Virus record (IMG/VR): IMGVR_UViG_3300023184_000270
Coordinates: 1-39,490 of that record
Length of the DNA: 39,490 bases
Source: a virus
Reading direction: 5' to 3' (one strand)
How positions within the stretch are numbered: the stretch's first letter is position 1; each line of letters opens with the position of its first letter. Below, one piece after another: positions 7,177 to 15,724 of this stretch. The translations under genes and the position numbers were made by a program. The notes beneath the pieces are model-generated. The model had not been told where the DNA came from. It searched no databases and saw nothing but the letters and a program-made list of their open reading frames with translations.

Positions 7177-8386
7177 AGATATCTGAAATAACGAAAAGAG
7201 ATCTGAGTCCGGAGGGAAAGGCGATGTCTGCAATGGCCTCCTCACCACAGGCTGGACAATTCACCTTAACTTCAAGGATAGTTCCAATCTTTATTTTTTC
7301 AGACAATTCGAAATATAAACTATATTCCTCTTTGGTCCAATAATCGGATTCTCTCATCCTTAGATATATTGACTCGTTTGTTAAATCTCTCCATTCACCG
7401 AATATGAAAGGAGCAATTTTAAGAAATCCGTCATCGATAGGTCTTTTTTTGTTAGCGCAATCGGTTATGAATTCACTTATTTTCTGATTGACACCTATAC
7501 TAGGAACAAACATTTCTATTCTTTTGTTTATTTTTTTGATGTCAAAAGTAAAGCCTTTAGTTTCCTGATTATAATAACTAATTATTCTATCGTCCAGTTC
7601 ATAGGAACTTAAAACACCGGTTCTTAATTCTATACCTTCACCTATCGTGCATTCCTTAGTTTCCTTACATTTTTTCTTTGGCTTAAGTAAAATTGAATTT
7701 TCTCCTCTAGTAAATGTTAAATCTCTTATTGCGAGAATCAGAAAAAATCTATCCTCCTGTTTTAAATCCCTATATGACACCACGCCTTCACCAGGAAAAT
7801 CAATTCTAAGGCATCTTTCGAGCACGTAGCTTAACTTTTCTTCTATATCCAATCTATCATCTTCGTCGATCATTGAAAAGTGTCTTATCTCCTTTACTTC
7901 AGCCGATCTGATTGCCATCTTTGTTCCGTTGGGATAGAATAATCCGCTTGAAGGTAATATGGAAACCGGTACGTTTTTCCATCCGGTATCAAATGCAGGA
8001 GCTTGTGATATACTCTGAGCCTTACCAAAAGAATTGGTCTCACTTATTTTTCTAGAATCTATATGATTTTGCTCAATGTATGATTGCTCTCTATTTGTGT
8101 TAATTTGTTCGTGATTAGCTGGGCGATCTTGTGGCTCGATTTTCTGATCCTGATAGATAGGTTTGATTATAGATGGATCCGGTTTTATTTCAGGTTCGTA
8201 TTCTATAGAAGGCTGCTCCATAACGACAGGTTCCTCCGTTTCAGATTCGGTTTCTAACGAATCTTGATTAGGTGTTAGGTAATTTGAAATTAAATGATCC
8301 GAATATTGATCAACGGGATCATCATACACAAATTCACTAGCATCCTCTCTTCTTCTGAGTATTTCTTCAGGTGACATATTATCCAT
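7160..8386 (-). CDS. gp26-like baseplate hub protein (T4_baseplate family)
   Basis: 408 residues. Residues 1-130 are acidic, low-complexity and Gln/Glu/Asn rich. The conserved part starts at about 135: VPVSILPSSGLFYPNG, then a helical region with KEIRHFSMID and a DLKQEDRFFLILAIRDLTF segment, as in the gp26-type baseplate proteins of T4-like phages. Near the C terminus is a CPAC pair (single zinc-knuckle half). T4 gp26 is about half this size; the N-terminal extension is the main difference. It acts in assembling the central hub of the baseplate. A late-type box lies at 8403-8411, behind a terminator, so it heads a new transcript running through the tape-measure-like gene. Confidence 0.7.
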   Translation of the reverse strand: MDNMSPEEILRRREDASEFVYDDPVDQYSDHLISNYLTPNQDSLETESETEEPVVMEQPSIEYEPEIKPDPSIIKPIYQDQKIEPQDRPANHEQINTNREQSYIEQNHIDSRKISETNSFGKAQSISQAPAFDTGWKNVPVSILPSSGLFYPNGTKMAIRSAEVKEIRHFSMIDEDDRLDIEEKLSYVLERCLRIDFPGEGVVSYRDLKQEDRFFLILAIRDLTFTRGENSILLKPKKKCKETKECTIGEGIELRTGVLSSYELDDRIISYYNQETKGFTFDIKKINKRIEMFVPSIGVNQKISEFITDCANKKRPIDDGFLKIAPFIFGEWRDLTNESIYLRMRESDYWTKEEYSLYFELSEKIKIGTILEVKVNCPACGEEAIADIAFPSGLRSLFVISDIFGELL

Positions 8387-8402
8387 AAGGGTTGTTTTTT
8401 AT

Positions 8403-8411
8403 CTATATAAC
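8403..8411 (-). promoter_or_regulatory. Late-promoter-like box
   Basis: Minus-strand GTTATATAG, 17-25 nt before the ATG at 8386, squeezed directly behind the terminator at 8419-8451. It has one mismatch to the GATATATAG form. Confidence 0.5.
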
Positions 8412-8418
8412 TAACAAC

Positions 8419-8451
8419 AAAAAAAGAGACCAATTTTTGATCTCTTTTTTT
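8419..8451 (-). terminator. Rho-independent terminator after the tail tube genes
   Basis: Stem of AAAAAAAGAGA against TCTCTTTTTTT, continuing after one C-A mismatch into CAA/TTG with a TTT loop. It lies 16 nt after the stop of the second tube gene. Confidence 0.85.
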
Positions 8452-8466
8452 ATATGTGCAATTTTA

Positions 8467-9042
8467 TTATATAAATAAATCTTCCCAATAATCACAAACC
8501 CAAGATGTAGTAATGGTGTATATTGATGGATTCTCATAATCAAGTTCCATAGAATTTATTGCTTCAGAAATGAAGCATGAAGGGATTCTAATTCTTCTAA
8601 ATACATCACCATGTTTATTAAAGATTGATATAGAAATAGAACCAACGTAATCGTTCTTTATACCCATTGCTCCAGTAAGAGGATTATATATTAAATCCGA
8701 CCATTGTCTAAGTATCTTATAAACAGTCATGGAATTAGAATCATTTAGATTCACCTCAAATTCCATAGTTAATGTCATGTCACTGGTTGAAGGCTCGCCA
8801 CCAGCATATCTTCTGGTTGCAAATTTATAATGCTGATCTACGGCTGCATTAGGAGCAATATCAACATTAAGTCCAGTTATTGATTTAACCTGTTGGGCTA
8901 ATATACTTTCACCATGGAAAGAAGTATTTGCAGCAACTATTGCAGAAGGAGGATTTATAATAACCTCAAACTGATTAAGATAAACAGGTTCAAAGTTTTT
9001 TATACCTGCTCTAGAGTTTGTAAAATGTGGTAATCCAGCCAT
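8467..9042 (-). CDS. Tail tube protein, second copy (gp19-like)
   Basis: 191 residues against 163 for T4 gp19. It is a clear paralogue of the preceding 184-residue protein: same start (MAGL.H..NS), the same FEPVYLNQFEV strand, RRYAGG/KRNYAGA region, the shared block RQWSDLIYNPLTGAMG, then GDVFRRI and the ending DYWEDLFI. Tube proteins polymerise as hexameric rings inside the contractile sheath. It differs most in the middle and near the C terminus, where it lacks the Cys pair of the first copy. Two non-identical tube proteins could mean a mixed tube or a specialised ring at one end. It ends the operon at a strong terminator. Confidence 0.85.
   Translation of the reverse strand: MAGLPHFTNSRAGIKNFEPVYLNQFEVIINPPSAIVAANTSFHGESILAQQVKSITGLNVDIAPNAAVDQHYKFATRRYAGGEPSTSDMTLTMEFEVNLNDSNSMTVYKILRQWSDLIYNPLTGAMGIKNDYVGSISISIFNKHGDVFRRIRIPSCFISEAINSMELDYENPSIYTITTSWVCDYWEDLFI
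8641..8709. repeat. Near-identical block shared by the two tube genes, copy 2
   Basis: 69 bp that differ from 9234-9302 at only three positions, much closer than the rest of the two genes. It codes for the RQWSDLIYNPL...DYVG segment. Confidence 0.8.
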
Positions 9043-9056
9043 TTATAATAATTATT

Positions 9057-9611
9057 TTATATGAATAAATCTTCCCAGTAATCAACCGCCCAAGGGAAAG
9101 CATCTATTTTATAGATCTCGGTAGATGTATAGTTTAAATTCATTGGGCTCAAAGCTTTAAGAGGAAAACAATCTTTACATGTTATTCTTCTGAAAACATC
9201 ACCATGTTTATTAAAAATAGAAACCACTATTGTACCAACATAATCATTCTTTATACCCATCGCTCCAGTAAGAGGATTATATATTAAATCCGACCATTGT
9301 CTCAATGTTTTGAAGACATACATAGAATTTTGATCATTAAGATTGACACTAAAACTAAGACTAAGGTCCATATAGGTTTGCTCAGGTTTAGCTCCTGCAT
9401 AATTCCTTTTAGCGAATTTAAACTTCTGGCTTACTGTGCCTGGATTTTTATCAAGTGCAAGTCCACCAACCTTAGTAACATGCTGCAATAATATTGGTCC
9501 ACCAGCAATAGCGGATGGAGGTATAATAGTAACTTCAAACTGGTTTAGATAAACTGGTTCAAATTTATTTATAGATGATAGCGAATTCTGATAATGTGAT
9601 AAGCCGGCCAT
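9057..9611 (-). CDS. Tail tube protein, first copy (gp19-like)
   Basis: 184 residues. It follows the sheath gene, the classic gp18-gp19 order. Family features: FEPVYLNQFEV near residue 17, the YAGAKPEQ loop, RQWSDLIYNPLTG and a final DYWEDLFI. It forms the inner tube of the tail through which DNA passes. It is separated from its paralogue by 14 bases and from the sheath gene by 33, so all three are probably made together. No Shine-Dalgarno sequence; the leader is AATAAATATAATTAACT. Compared with copy two it has a short loop around residue 40 and two extra cysteines near residues 148-151. Confidence 0.88.
   Translation of the reverse strand: MAGLSHYQNSLSSINKFEPVYLNQFEVTIIPPSAIAGGPILLQHVTKVGGLALDKNPGTVSQKFKFAKRNYAGAKPEQTYMDLSLSFSVNLNDQNSMYVFKTLRQWSDLIYNPLTGAMGIKNDYVGTIVVSIFNKHGDVFRRITCKDCFPLKALSPMNLNYTSTEIYKIDAFPWAVDYWEDLFI
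9234..9302. repeat. Near-identical block shared by the two tube genes, copy 1
   Basis: Partner of 8641-8709: 66 of 69 bases identical by direct comparison. Confidence 0.8.
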
Positions 9612-9644
9612 AGTTAATTATATTTATTTATTGAACTGGCGGAT

Positions 9645-12600
9645 TTACACAAACTGTATAAATCCTCCAGAAGCGATTCCACCTGTTCTAGTAACAGTAA
9701 TTCTATTAATGAATTTTTGTATACCTCTAGCTGGTTCTACTATTATATCTATTATACCCATGTTCATATCAATTATCGCAGGGGTATTATTCGATGAATC
9801 CATTATGGTTTGGTATGCATAGATACCACCACCAGCTCTAACACCATCAAGGTAATTATCAACAAGAGTTTTAATTTCTAATCTTATTGAATCCTCGTTG
9901 AAATCAAATAAGTAATTTGCTAATATTTCTTGTACGTCATTTTCTACACTAATAAGTAGATCTCTAACGTGTACCAAGTTGAAAGCAGAATTAACTTGTT
10001 GGTAAGCAGTTTGGTTACCCATTATAACAACACCAATACCTCTTCTTTTAACGATTGGATTGATACCAAACGGTTCAAGATTTGCTCTATCCTCATCAGT
10101 AAAATCATATTCAACACCAACGATATTACCACCGCTTAGTATACCTCTTTTTTGTCCAGCTACAATTGCATAAGGTTCACCATTAGCAAATTTTCTAATG
10201 AAATTATTAGATACAAGAGCTGCAGGAGGTACATTTATATTTCTATTCGAATCTCTCATTGTTATGAAAGGAGAATAGAATGCACAAAACTTAGCTCCAT
10301 CAGCCTCCTTAGGTAATCCAAAGGTATAGCTAGGATTAAGAGATAAGTTACCACCATCCACTATATACGAAGTATTTAAACTTGGATATGGATTTGGAGC
10401 GGTAGGTGCATTAGTAAATCTAGGATCCGTGCTTTCTCTAAATTGTGCCATCGAAGGGGCATTTATTATAGCTAAAGCTTGTTGCCTTAACATTGCAAGT
10501 CTACTAAATTGATATTTGGATTCAGGCAAGATTTGTCCGCTAAATGTGTCAACGATGTATCTAAAAGATATTATATCTTTAGCAGCTAATGTTTTAGCTA
10601 TATTTGTTTCATATAGAACATCAAGTATATCAGTTAATCTAGCATCGCTTCCATTTGGTCTATGTCTTTCGTTCATAGTAAACCCTTTAAGATATGTGAA
10701 ATCGAAAGATTTTGTGAATTGAGGTATAGATTTGAATTTCTGTACTCTGACACCAACACCGGAAGTATAGTAAAGTATAGGTCTAGTTGAAATTACTTTA
10801 TACACACCAAATGTAGCAGTTGATGCAACAGTTTTAATTTTAGCCAATCTGCTCTGTCTGTTACCAGCCAAAGGTTCGCATATATCTAAGTCCGTTGAAA
10901 CTATAAGATCACCTACAGAGAATGGCACATTTCCTTGTGAATCCTGAGGAACTAAAAATGTCGTAACATCAACTCTTGTAACGTCAACGTAATCATTTAT
11001 AGATCCAACTTGTGAAACTATATCTACTTTTTGTGCGCTTACTGGTAAACCAACATTATTTGAAGCATAGCTAGTACCAAAGTCAGCTATATTTACTATT
11101 GAATTTTCTGGTCTAGCTGGTTGGCTGTATGCTCTAACATAGGTTAAACTAAATTGATCCTTATCAATAGTATTTTCAAAAGCTAATGCTTGTTCAGGAT
11201 TTCCTGTTGAACTAGTCCATATCGAATCGTCGTTCTCTATTTCTGCAAATTTATAAGATTGGTATAGTGGAGAAGCGTTATATGCGATAAGTGTTTTAGC
11301 TATTCCTAAAGGTGCACCTGGGCCAGTTACGCCATTGATGTTTGTAACATCAATTCTATCAAAGTAATCGGAATTACCGAATTGATAAGACTGTGTGTAT
11401 AATGGTTGGTTACTTCCGGAAGCTCCAGTATTATAAGAAATCACCTTGTATACAGGACTAACCGTTACACCCTGCGAAACATAGGCATCAGTATCCAGAG
11501 GATGACTAAATAATATTCTAAGCTCGCTGCCAGCATCAACAGTACCAGTAATTTTAAGTTTGATAAAATCTGCTTCATTAAATTGATTAATTAAAGCTCC
11601 AGTTAAACCAGATGCTGTATAATGAACCACACCCAGTATGAATTTCTGATCGTCAGAAGAATTGACAGACACAAAATCCTTTAATGCAAGTTTCTGTGCA
11701 GCAGTATTGAAATACCCAGCAGCTCCTGTTAATCCAGATGTTTGCAGATAATGTAATCCCCCATATTTTAAGGAAGGATCATACGGAGCAAAAGCACCAG
11801 TTGCCACACCAGCAGTAGCACCTATAACTACTCCACCACTTGGACCGGGTGCAGTTAATTTATATAGTGTTCCGACACTCATACCAGATGTATAAGCCGT
11901 TGCTCCAGTAGCATCAAAGAAAGGTCCAGATCCAGTTAAACCTACAACCTTTTGAGTGTACAGATAATCATTCTGAAGTGCTTGGTCGTAACTTAAAAAG
12001 TTTATTCTAGGATTTGGTAAATCTCTATCCCCAGTTAATTCATCGATAAGGTGATTACCAACAAGATCTATTCTAGATGTATTTTCGCATAAAGCATCAA
12101 AAGCTTTAGCATCGATAGCACAGAATAACCCGCTTGAAGGCGTATTATTATTTATTAAAGTTTGTATGTACTGATTGACACCATTAAGATCCACGAAATT
12201 TGGAATTATTGAACCTGTTATGGATTCAACTATTGAAACGTTAGGATTAGCAAGGAAAGAATCTATTCTGCTCTTGATAAATCCATTGTTTGTAAAATAT
12301 GTACTCCAAAGAGGATCTAAAGAAAGAGCCGTGTAATTTGTCCAGTTTCCATAAACTGCAATAACGTCCACAAAATAGTCAGACATGTAATCATATGGAT
12401 GCATAAAGCTAGGAACATTATTAGCACCGTACCAATCTATTGCAAATATATTATATCCAAGTAATGGTGCAGTTGAATCGGTAGATTTCCTAACAATTAT
12501 ACTCATCGGAGATTTTCCAAGATTGGTTAAACTAAAAAGTTTACCCTGGTCAGCTACACTTAATGTTGCTAAGAAATACTGAGGATCTGCAAACCAGAAT

Positions 12601-13016
12601 CTCTCTTTGTTATAGTATGAAGAGTACAGTCTGTTTGTTACTACACCGTTATATTCCTCAGTGTCTACTGAGAACGCACGATACGTAACTTGATCGGGAT
12701 CAGCACTTTCTAAATCATCATTCAATTTTAAAAGATTCAATGCGAAAACTGGTCCAGCGTTCAAACAAGTTAAGATGGATCTTTGGAAGAATGATCCTCT
12801 ATTTTCTAGAGAACCGTCGATATCTCCAAATATTGATATCATTGTTGTTGCGTCTGGTATATAAACCGGCGTATTGAATGGGCCCTTATTAGAGAAACCC
12901 ACAACTAATCTAATAGTTTGAGATGTTAGGATCACGTTTTGTGACGCGTCAAATTCAAGTGTATAAACTCCAGATGCTCTAAACTGAGAGTAGTCTATTT
13001 TTACCTTATTTGCCAT
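9645..13016 (-). CDS. Tail sheath protein (gp18-like), unusually long
   Basis: 1123 residues, against about 660 in T4. The N terminus (GVYTLEFDASQNV, then RLVVGFSNKGPFNTPVYI) and the C-terminal about 250 residues (AFNLVHVRDLLISVENDVQEIL, then a final strand DIIVEPARGIQKFINRITV) carry the conserved sheath core, which makes the contractile mesh. The extra length is in the middle: Gly/Thr/Ala-rich beta-type segments around 360-560 (SGLTGAAG, GATGATAYTSG) and 560-760, which should form domains on the outside of the sheath. Its position between terminase and tail tube is as in T4. A late-type box 28 nt upstream suggests its own late transcript. Confidence 0.9.
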   Translation of the reverse strand: MANKVKIDYSQFRASGVYTLEFDASQNVILTSQTIRLVVGFSNKGPFNTPVYIPDATTMISIFGDIDGSLENRGSFFQRSILTCLNAGPVFALNLLKLNDDLESADPDQVTYRAFSVDTEEYNGVVTNRLYSSYYNKERFWFADPQYFLATLSVADQGKLFSLTNLGKSPMSIIVRKSTDSTAPLLGYNIFAIDWYGANNVPSFMHPYDYMSDYFVDVIAVYGNWTNYTALSLDPLWSTYFTNNGFIKSRIDSFLANPNVSIVESITGSIIPNFVDLNGVNQYIQTLINNNTPSSGLFCAIDAKAFDALCENTSRIDLVGNHLIDELTGDRDLPNPRINFLSYDQALQNDYLYTQKVVGLTGSGPFFDATGATAYTSGMSVGTLYKLTAPGPSGGVVIGATAGVATGAFAPYDPSLKYGGLHYLQTSGLTGAAGYFNTAAQKLALKDFVSVNSSDDQKFILGVVHYTASGLTGALINQFNEADFIKLKITGTVDAGSELRILFSHPLDTDAYVSQGVTVSPVYKVISYNTGASGSNQPLYTQSYQFGNSDYFDRIDVTNINGVTGPGAPLGIAKTLIAYNASPLYQSYKFAEIENDDSIWTSSTGNPEQALAFENTIDKDQFSLTYVRAYSQPARPENSIVNIADFGTSYASNNVGLPVSAQKVDIVSQVGSINDYVDVTRVDVTTFLVPQDSQGNVPFSVGDLIVSTDLDICEPLAGNRQSRLAKIKTVASTATFGVYKVISTRPILYYTSGVGVRVQKFKSIPQFTKSFDFTYLKGFTMNERHRPNGSDARLTDILDVLYETNIAKTLAAKDIISFRYIVDTFSGQILPESKYQFSRLAMLRQQALAIINAPSMAQFRESTDPRFTNAPTAPNPYPSLNTSYIVDGGNLSLNPSYTFGLPKEADGAKFCAFYSPFITMRDSNRNINVPPAALVSNNFIRKFANGEPYAIVAGQKRGILSGGNIVGVEYDFTDEDRANLEPFGINPIVKRRGIGVVIMGNQTAYQQVNSAFNLVHVRDLLISVENDVQEILANYLFDFNEDSIRLEIKTLVDNYLDGVRAGGGIYAYQTIMDSSNNTPAIIDMNMGIIDIIVEPARGIQKFINRITVTRTGGIASGGFIQFV

Positions 13017-13044
13017 TATTATTAAAGATATTTTTGCTTCTGAT

Positions 13045-13053
13045 CTATATATC
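13045..13053 (-). promoter_or_regulatory. Late-promoter-like box for the sheath gene
   Basis: Minus-strand GATATATAG, 29-37 nt before the ATG at 13016, in the 83-bp gap after the terminase. It sits in a partly palindromic context. Confidence 0.55.
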
Positions 13054-13099
13054 GAAAAGAAAATTGGAATTATTGGGAGACTTCTGTTTTGATTTTAAA

Positions 13100-14926
13100 T
13101 TAAAGCAAATTATTGAAGTCACTGTAACCTCTACCCTCCTTGGTCTTAGGTCCTTTTGTAGTTTCCTCTTCGGACATCATATCGCCCTCAAGTTTTCTGA
13201 GAATCATATTTTTATATGGATTATCATTCTCAAGTTCGTCAAACATTTCTCCGACCATCTGATTGAATTCATAGCCCTCAAATATTCCTGATAGATTAAC
13301 AAGAGTCATCGCTACATCGTCGTGTCCGCTCTGACTGGAATATGTTCCTCTATTATTTAAACCAAAAGTAAAAAGCTCAGGTACAGTCCATTTCTTTTCG
13401 TTTATCATTATCTTTCCCTCTTTGATTGTGCTTCTCAGTAATTCACAATACTTCATTTTATTCTTCTCGTTATACTTTATGCCGACCTTCATAACCCTTG
13501 CTGCTTCGGTATGCTTAGTAAAAAGAAACATTTCATCGAAGAAATCGTCCTTAGCAATCATCTTATCATAAAGCAATTCACCTTTAAAGTTCATCTCTAA
13601 AGCTATCTTAACTCTATCAACACCTATTATATTTAAGCAAAGTATCTGTAATATTTTGAGGGTGTCTTCCAATTTTATTTCATTGTCTCTGAAGATGCCA
13701 ACTTGTATAAGCCCAAAAAAATCGGATTCGTCCTCGTATTCAACAAGGGATTCTATAACTGATTTAGGTAGTGGTGTCACTTTAAATATACTCATAACAG
13801 TATAATCACCACTTCCCCCTCCGCTAAGATCTATCGAAATAACAAACTTCTTTCCTGGTTCGTCACAAGTGTCAGTATCAAATTTAGGATGCCAAACTAG
13901 ATTTTCGTAATTCACACCGGAGTAATGTAACTCGGAAAGTTCCCTCCATGCGTATTCAATCTCGTTGGTTCTGATCTTTCTCAATTCCTCCGATCCTAGT
14001 AATAAACTTGAGGAGCTAAGAAATTGATTACCATATTCCTGATTGAAAAGTTCCTGGCTACCTAAGTTACCTATCTCCCTTTGTCTCCATGCTTCATCCC
14101 TTCCTGGTACTTGCCACCAGTCTACTCTAATTGGGTTGAAAGTATTATCACCAGTTAAAGCATCACGATAAATCTCATAAAACTTATTCATACCATTCGG
14201 TGTGGACGTTATAATGATACGGGAAACCGCAGATGATGAAACAGTCGGATATGTTGATCTAAAGAATGCATCCATAAAATTATCATTAATGTGTGCAAAC
14301 TCATCCATATAAAGGAAGTGAATAGTAAATCCAATACCGGAAGATTTAGTGGTTGTTTTAGCTAATACTCTACATCCGTTATCAAAACGCATTGTCATAA
14401 CGTTATTGACTATCATACCAGGTTTAAGAAAAAATGGCAGGCCTTTAACGATTGATTTTATTTTATCCATTAACTCCTCCGCGGTATCACCAACATTGGC
14501 AAGTATCATGGCATTTTTGTCGTGATTAAAAAGAAGATACCAAACAAGTATTATGGAGGATGTTATTGACTTACCAACCTGTCTTGGTGCCAAAAATATA
14601 TTAAATCTATTGTTCTGATATTCTCTAAGTACCGATCCCTGATAGTCCCTAAGTCTTATGTAGTCAAGTCCATTATCAGTCATTACTTTACAATACTTAG
14701 CAAAATATGTGACATCCTCCGCACATTTCTTCATCTCCAATAATTCATCTTTGGTATATTCCCACAGAACATTGGCTCTTTTCAATTCCGGATCGTTGTC
14801 ATGGAAAGGATTGGGTACACTTTTATAATCAAGTCCCTCCTCATCAACCTTTCTCATTAATTCATCAACCCTCTCAGTTGACCAGTTGGTACCCTCGTGT
14901 TTTTTATCTATTGATGGTAAAGCCAT
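13100..14926 (-). CDS. Terminase large subunit (gp17)
   Basis: 608 residues, almost the same as T4 gp17 (610). The N-terminal ATPase has an adenine-binding-type Q region (RDYQ, about 94-97), Walker A APRQVGKS (113-120) and Walker B LYMDE (205-209), with the coupling segment TSTPNG at 240-245. The C-terminal RNase-H-like nuclease begins with FVISIDLSGGGSGDY (catalytic Asp366). It drives ATP-powered DNA packaging through the portal and cuts concatemers. The gene follows the small terminase by 9 bases. The C-terminal 30 residues are charged and Glu/Lys rich. Confidence 0.95.
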   Translation of the reverse strand: MALPSIDKKHEGTNWSTERVDELMRKVDEEGLDYKSVPNPFHDNDPELKRANVLWEYTKDELLEMKKCAEDVTYFAKYCKVMTDNGLDYIRLRDYQGSVLREYQNNRFNIFLAPRQVGKSITSSIILVWYLLFNHDKNAMILANVGDTAEELMDKIKSIVKGLPFFLKPGMIVNNVMTMRFDNGCRVLAKTTTKSSGIGFTIHFLYMDEFAHINDNFMDAFFRSTYPTVSSSAVSRIIITSTPNGMNKFYEIYRDALTGDNTFNPIRVDWWQVPGRDEAWRQREIGNLGSQELFNQEYGNQFLSSSSLLLGSEELRKIRTNEIEYAWRELSELHYSGVNYENLVWHPKFDTDTCDEPGKKFVISIDLSGGGSGDYTVMSIFKVTPLPKSVIESLVEYEDESDFFGLIQVGIFRDNEIKLEDTLKILQILCLNIIGVDRVKIALEMNFKGELLYDKMIAKDDFFDEMFLFTKHTEAARVMKVGIKYNEKNKMKYCELLRSTIKEGKIMINEKKWTVPELFTFGLNNRGTYSSQSGHDDVAMTLVNLSGIFEGYEFNQMVGEMFDELENDNPYKNMILRKLEGDMMSEEETTKGPKTKEGRGYSDFNNLL

Positions 14927-14935
14927 ATATTTTTA

Positions 14936-15721
14936 TTATAGCAAATCATCCTCTATGTAATAATCATCGGGATTTCCACCCTCGTCATTGTTTATCATAT
15001 TTGGATTATTTGCATCTATTATTTTTTTATCCCTTGCGTTAACCACGGCATTAGTGTCAACTATTACTGGTTTTACGTCAATGACCTCGCTGGATATTAT
15101 TTCTCTAAGTCCTTCCATTATACCTCGAGTACCTCTTGATTTTATTCCGCCATCGCTGGTTAGTGCTGATGTTGAATATCCATCATTCTCATTATATCTG
15201 TCCATACTTAATCTACCAGCCTGAGACTTCTCATCAATCTCTATTCTGGTTTTCTTGTAATTAGCCTCCATCTTTTCAAGATACGTTTGGTAATCCTTAG
15301 GCATCTGCATTATTTGTGATTGCAATTGGGCAAGAACTTCATATAATCTAGGGTGGGAATTACCCATGTCTATTTCCTCTATTATCTTTGTAATTGCATG
15401 CTGAGCAGCTTTAAGTTGAAACATCATGGACGATATGTTTATGGCATCAGCTTTTCTTTTTCTATCCACGTGAGAAGCCTCCTTGGATGATTCAAGATCA
15501 ACATAGAAATCAGTTATTGCATCAAGCAATTCTGTCGCGTCAGCGTATGCGGACGACTTCTCGCCGGCAACATCCATCATATCAGACGATCTCATTCTCG
15601 GTAGCTCGTCAGTATTAGGCATGAGTACATCCTCCAAAGATTCCTCCATTATTATGGAGTCTAAACTCTGTTTGATTCTTTCCTCGACAACCTTCTCCGG
15701 CTTTGGTTTTCTTCTTGGCAT
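14936..15721 (-). CDS. Terminase small subunit (gp16-like)
   Basis: 261 residues against 164 in T4. The central helical core at about residues 100-165 has the family landmark SHPRLYEVLAQLQSQI (T4-type: HPRAYEV.GQL), followed by a basic helix (YLEKMEANYKKTRIE). This part forms the oligomeric ring that recognises DNA and stimulates the large subunit. The N-terminal 90 and C-terminal 90 residues are acidic and probably disordered extensions. Position directly before gp17 supports the call. The start follows the neck-fusion gene by only three bases. Confidence 0.8.
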   Translation of the reverse strand: MPRRKPKPEKVVEERIKQSLDSIIMEESLEDVLMPNTDELPRMRSSDMMDVAGEKSSAYADATELLDAITDFYVDLESSKEASHVDRKRKADAINISSMMFQLKAAQHAITKIIEEIDMGNSHPRLYEVLAQLQSQIMQMPKDYQTYLEKMEANYKKTRIEIDEKSQAGRLSMDRYNENDGYSTSALTSDGGIKSRGTRGIMEGLREIISSEVIDVKPVIVDTNAVVNARDKKIIDANNPNMINNDEGGNPDDYYIEDDLL

Positions 15722-15724
15722 AAT

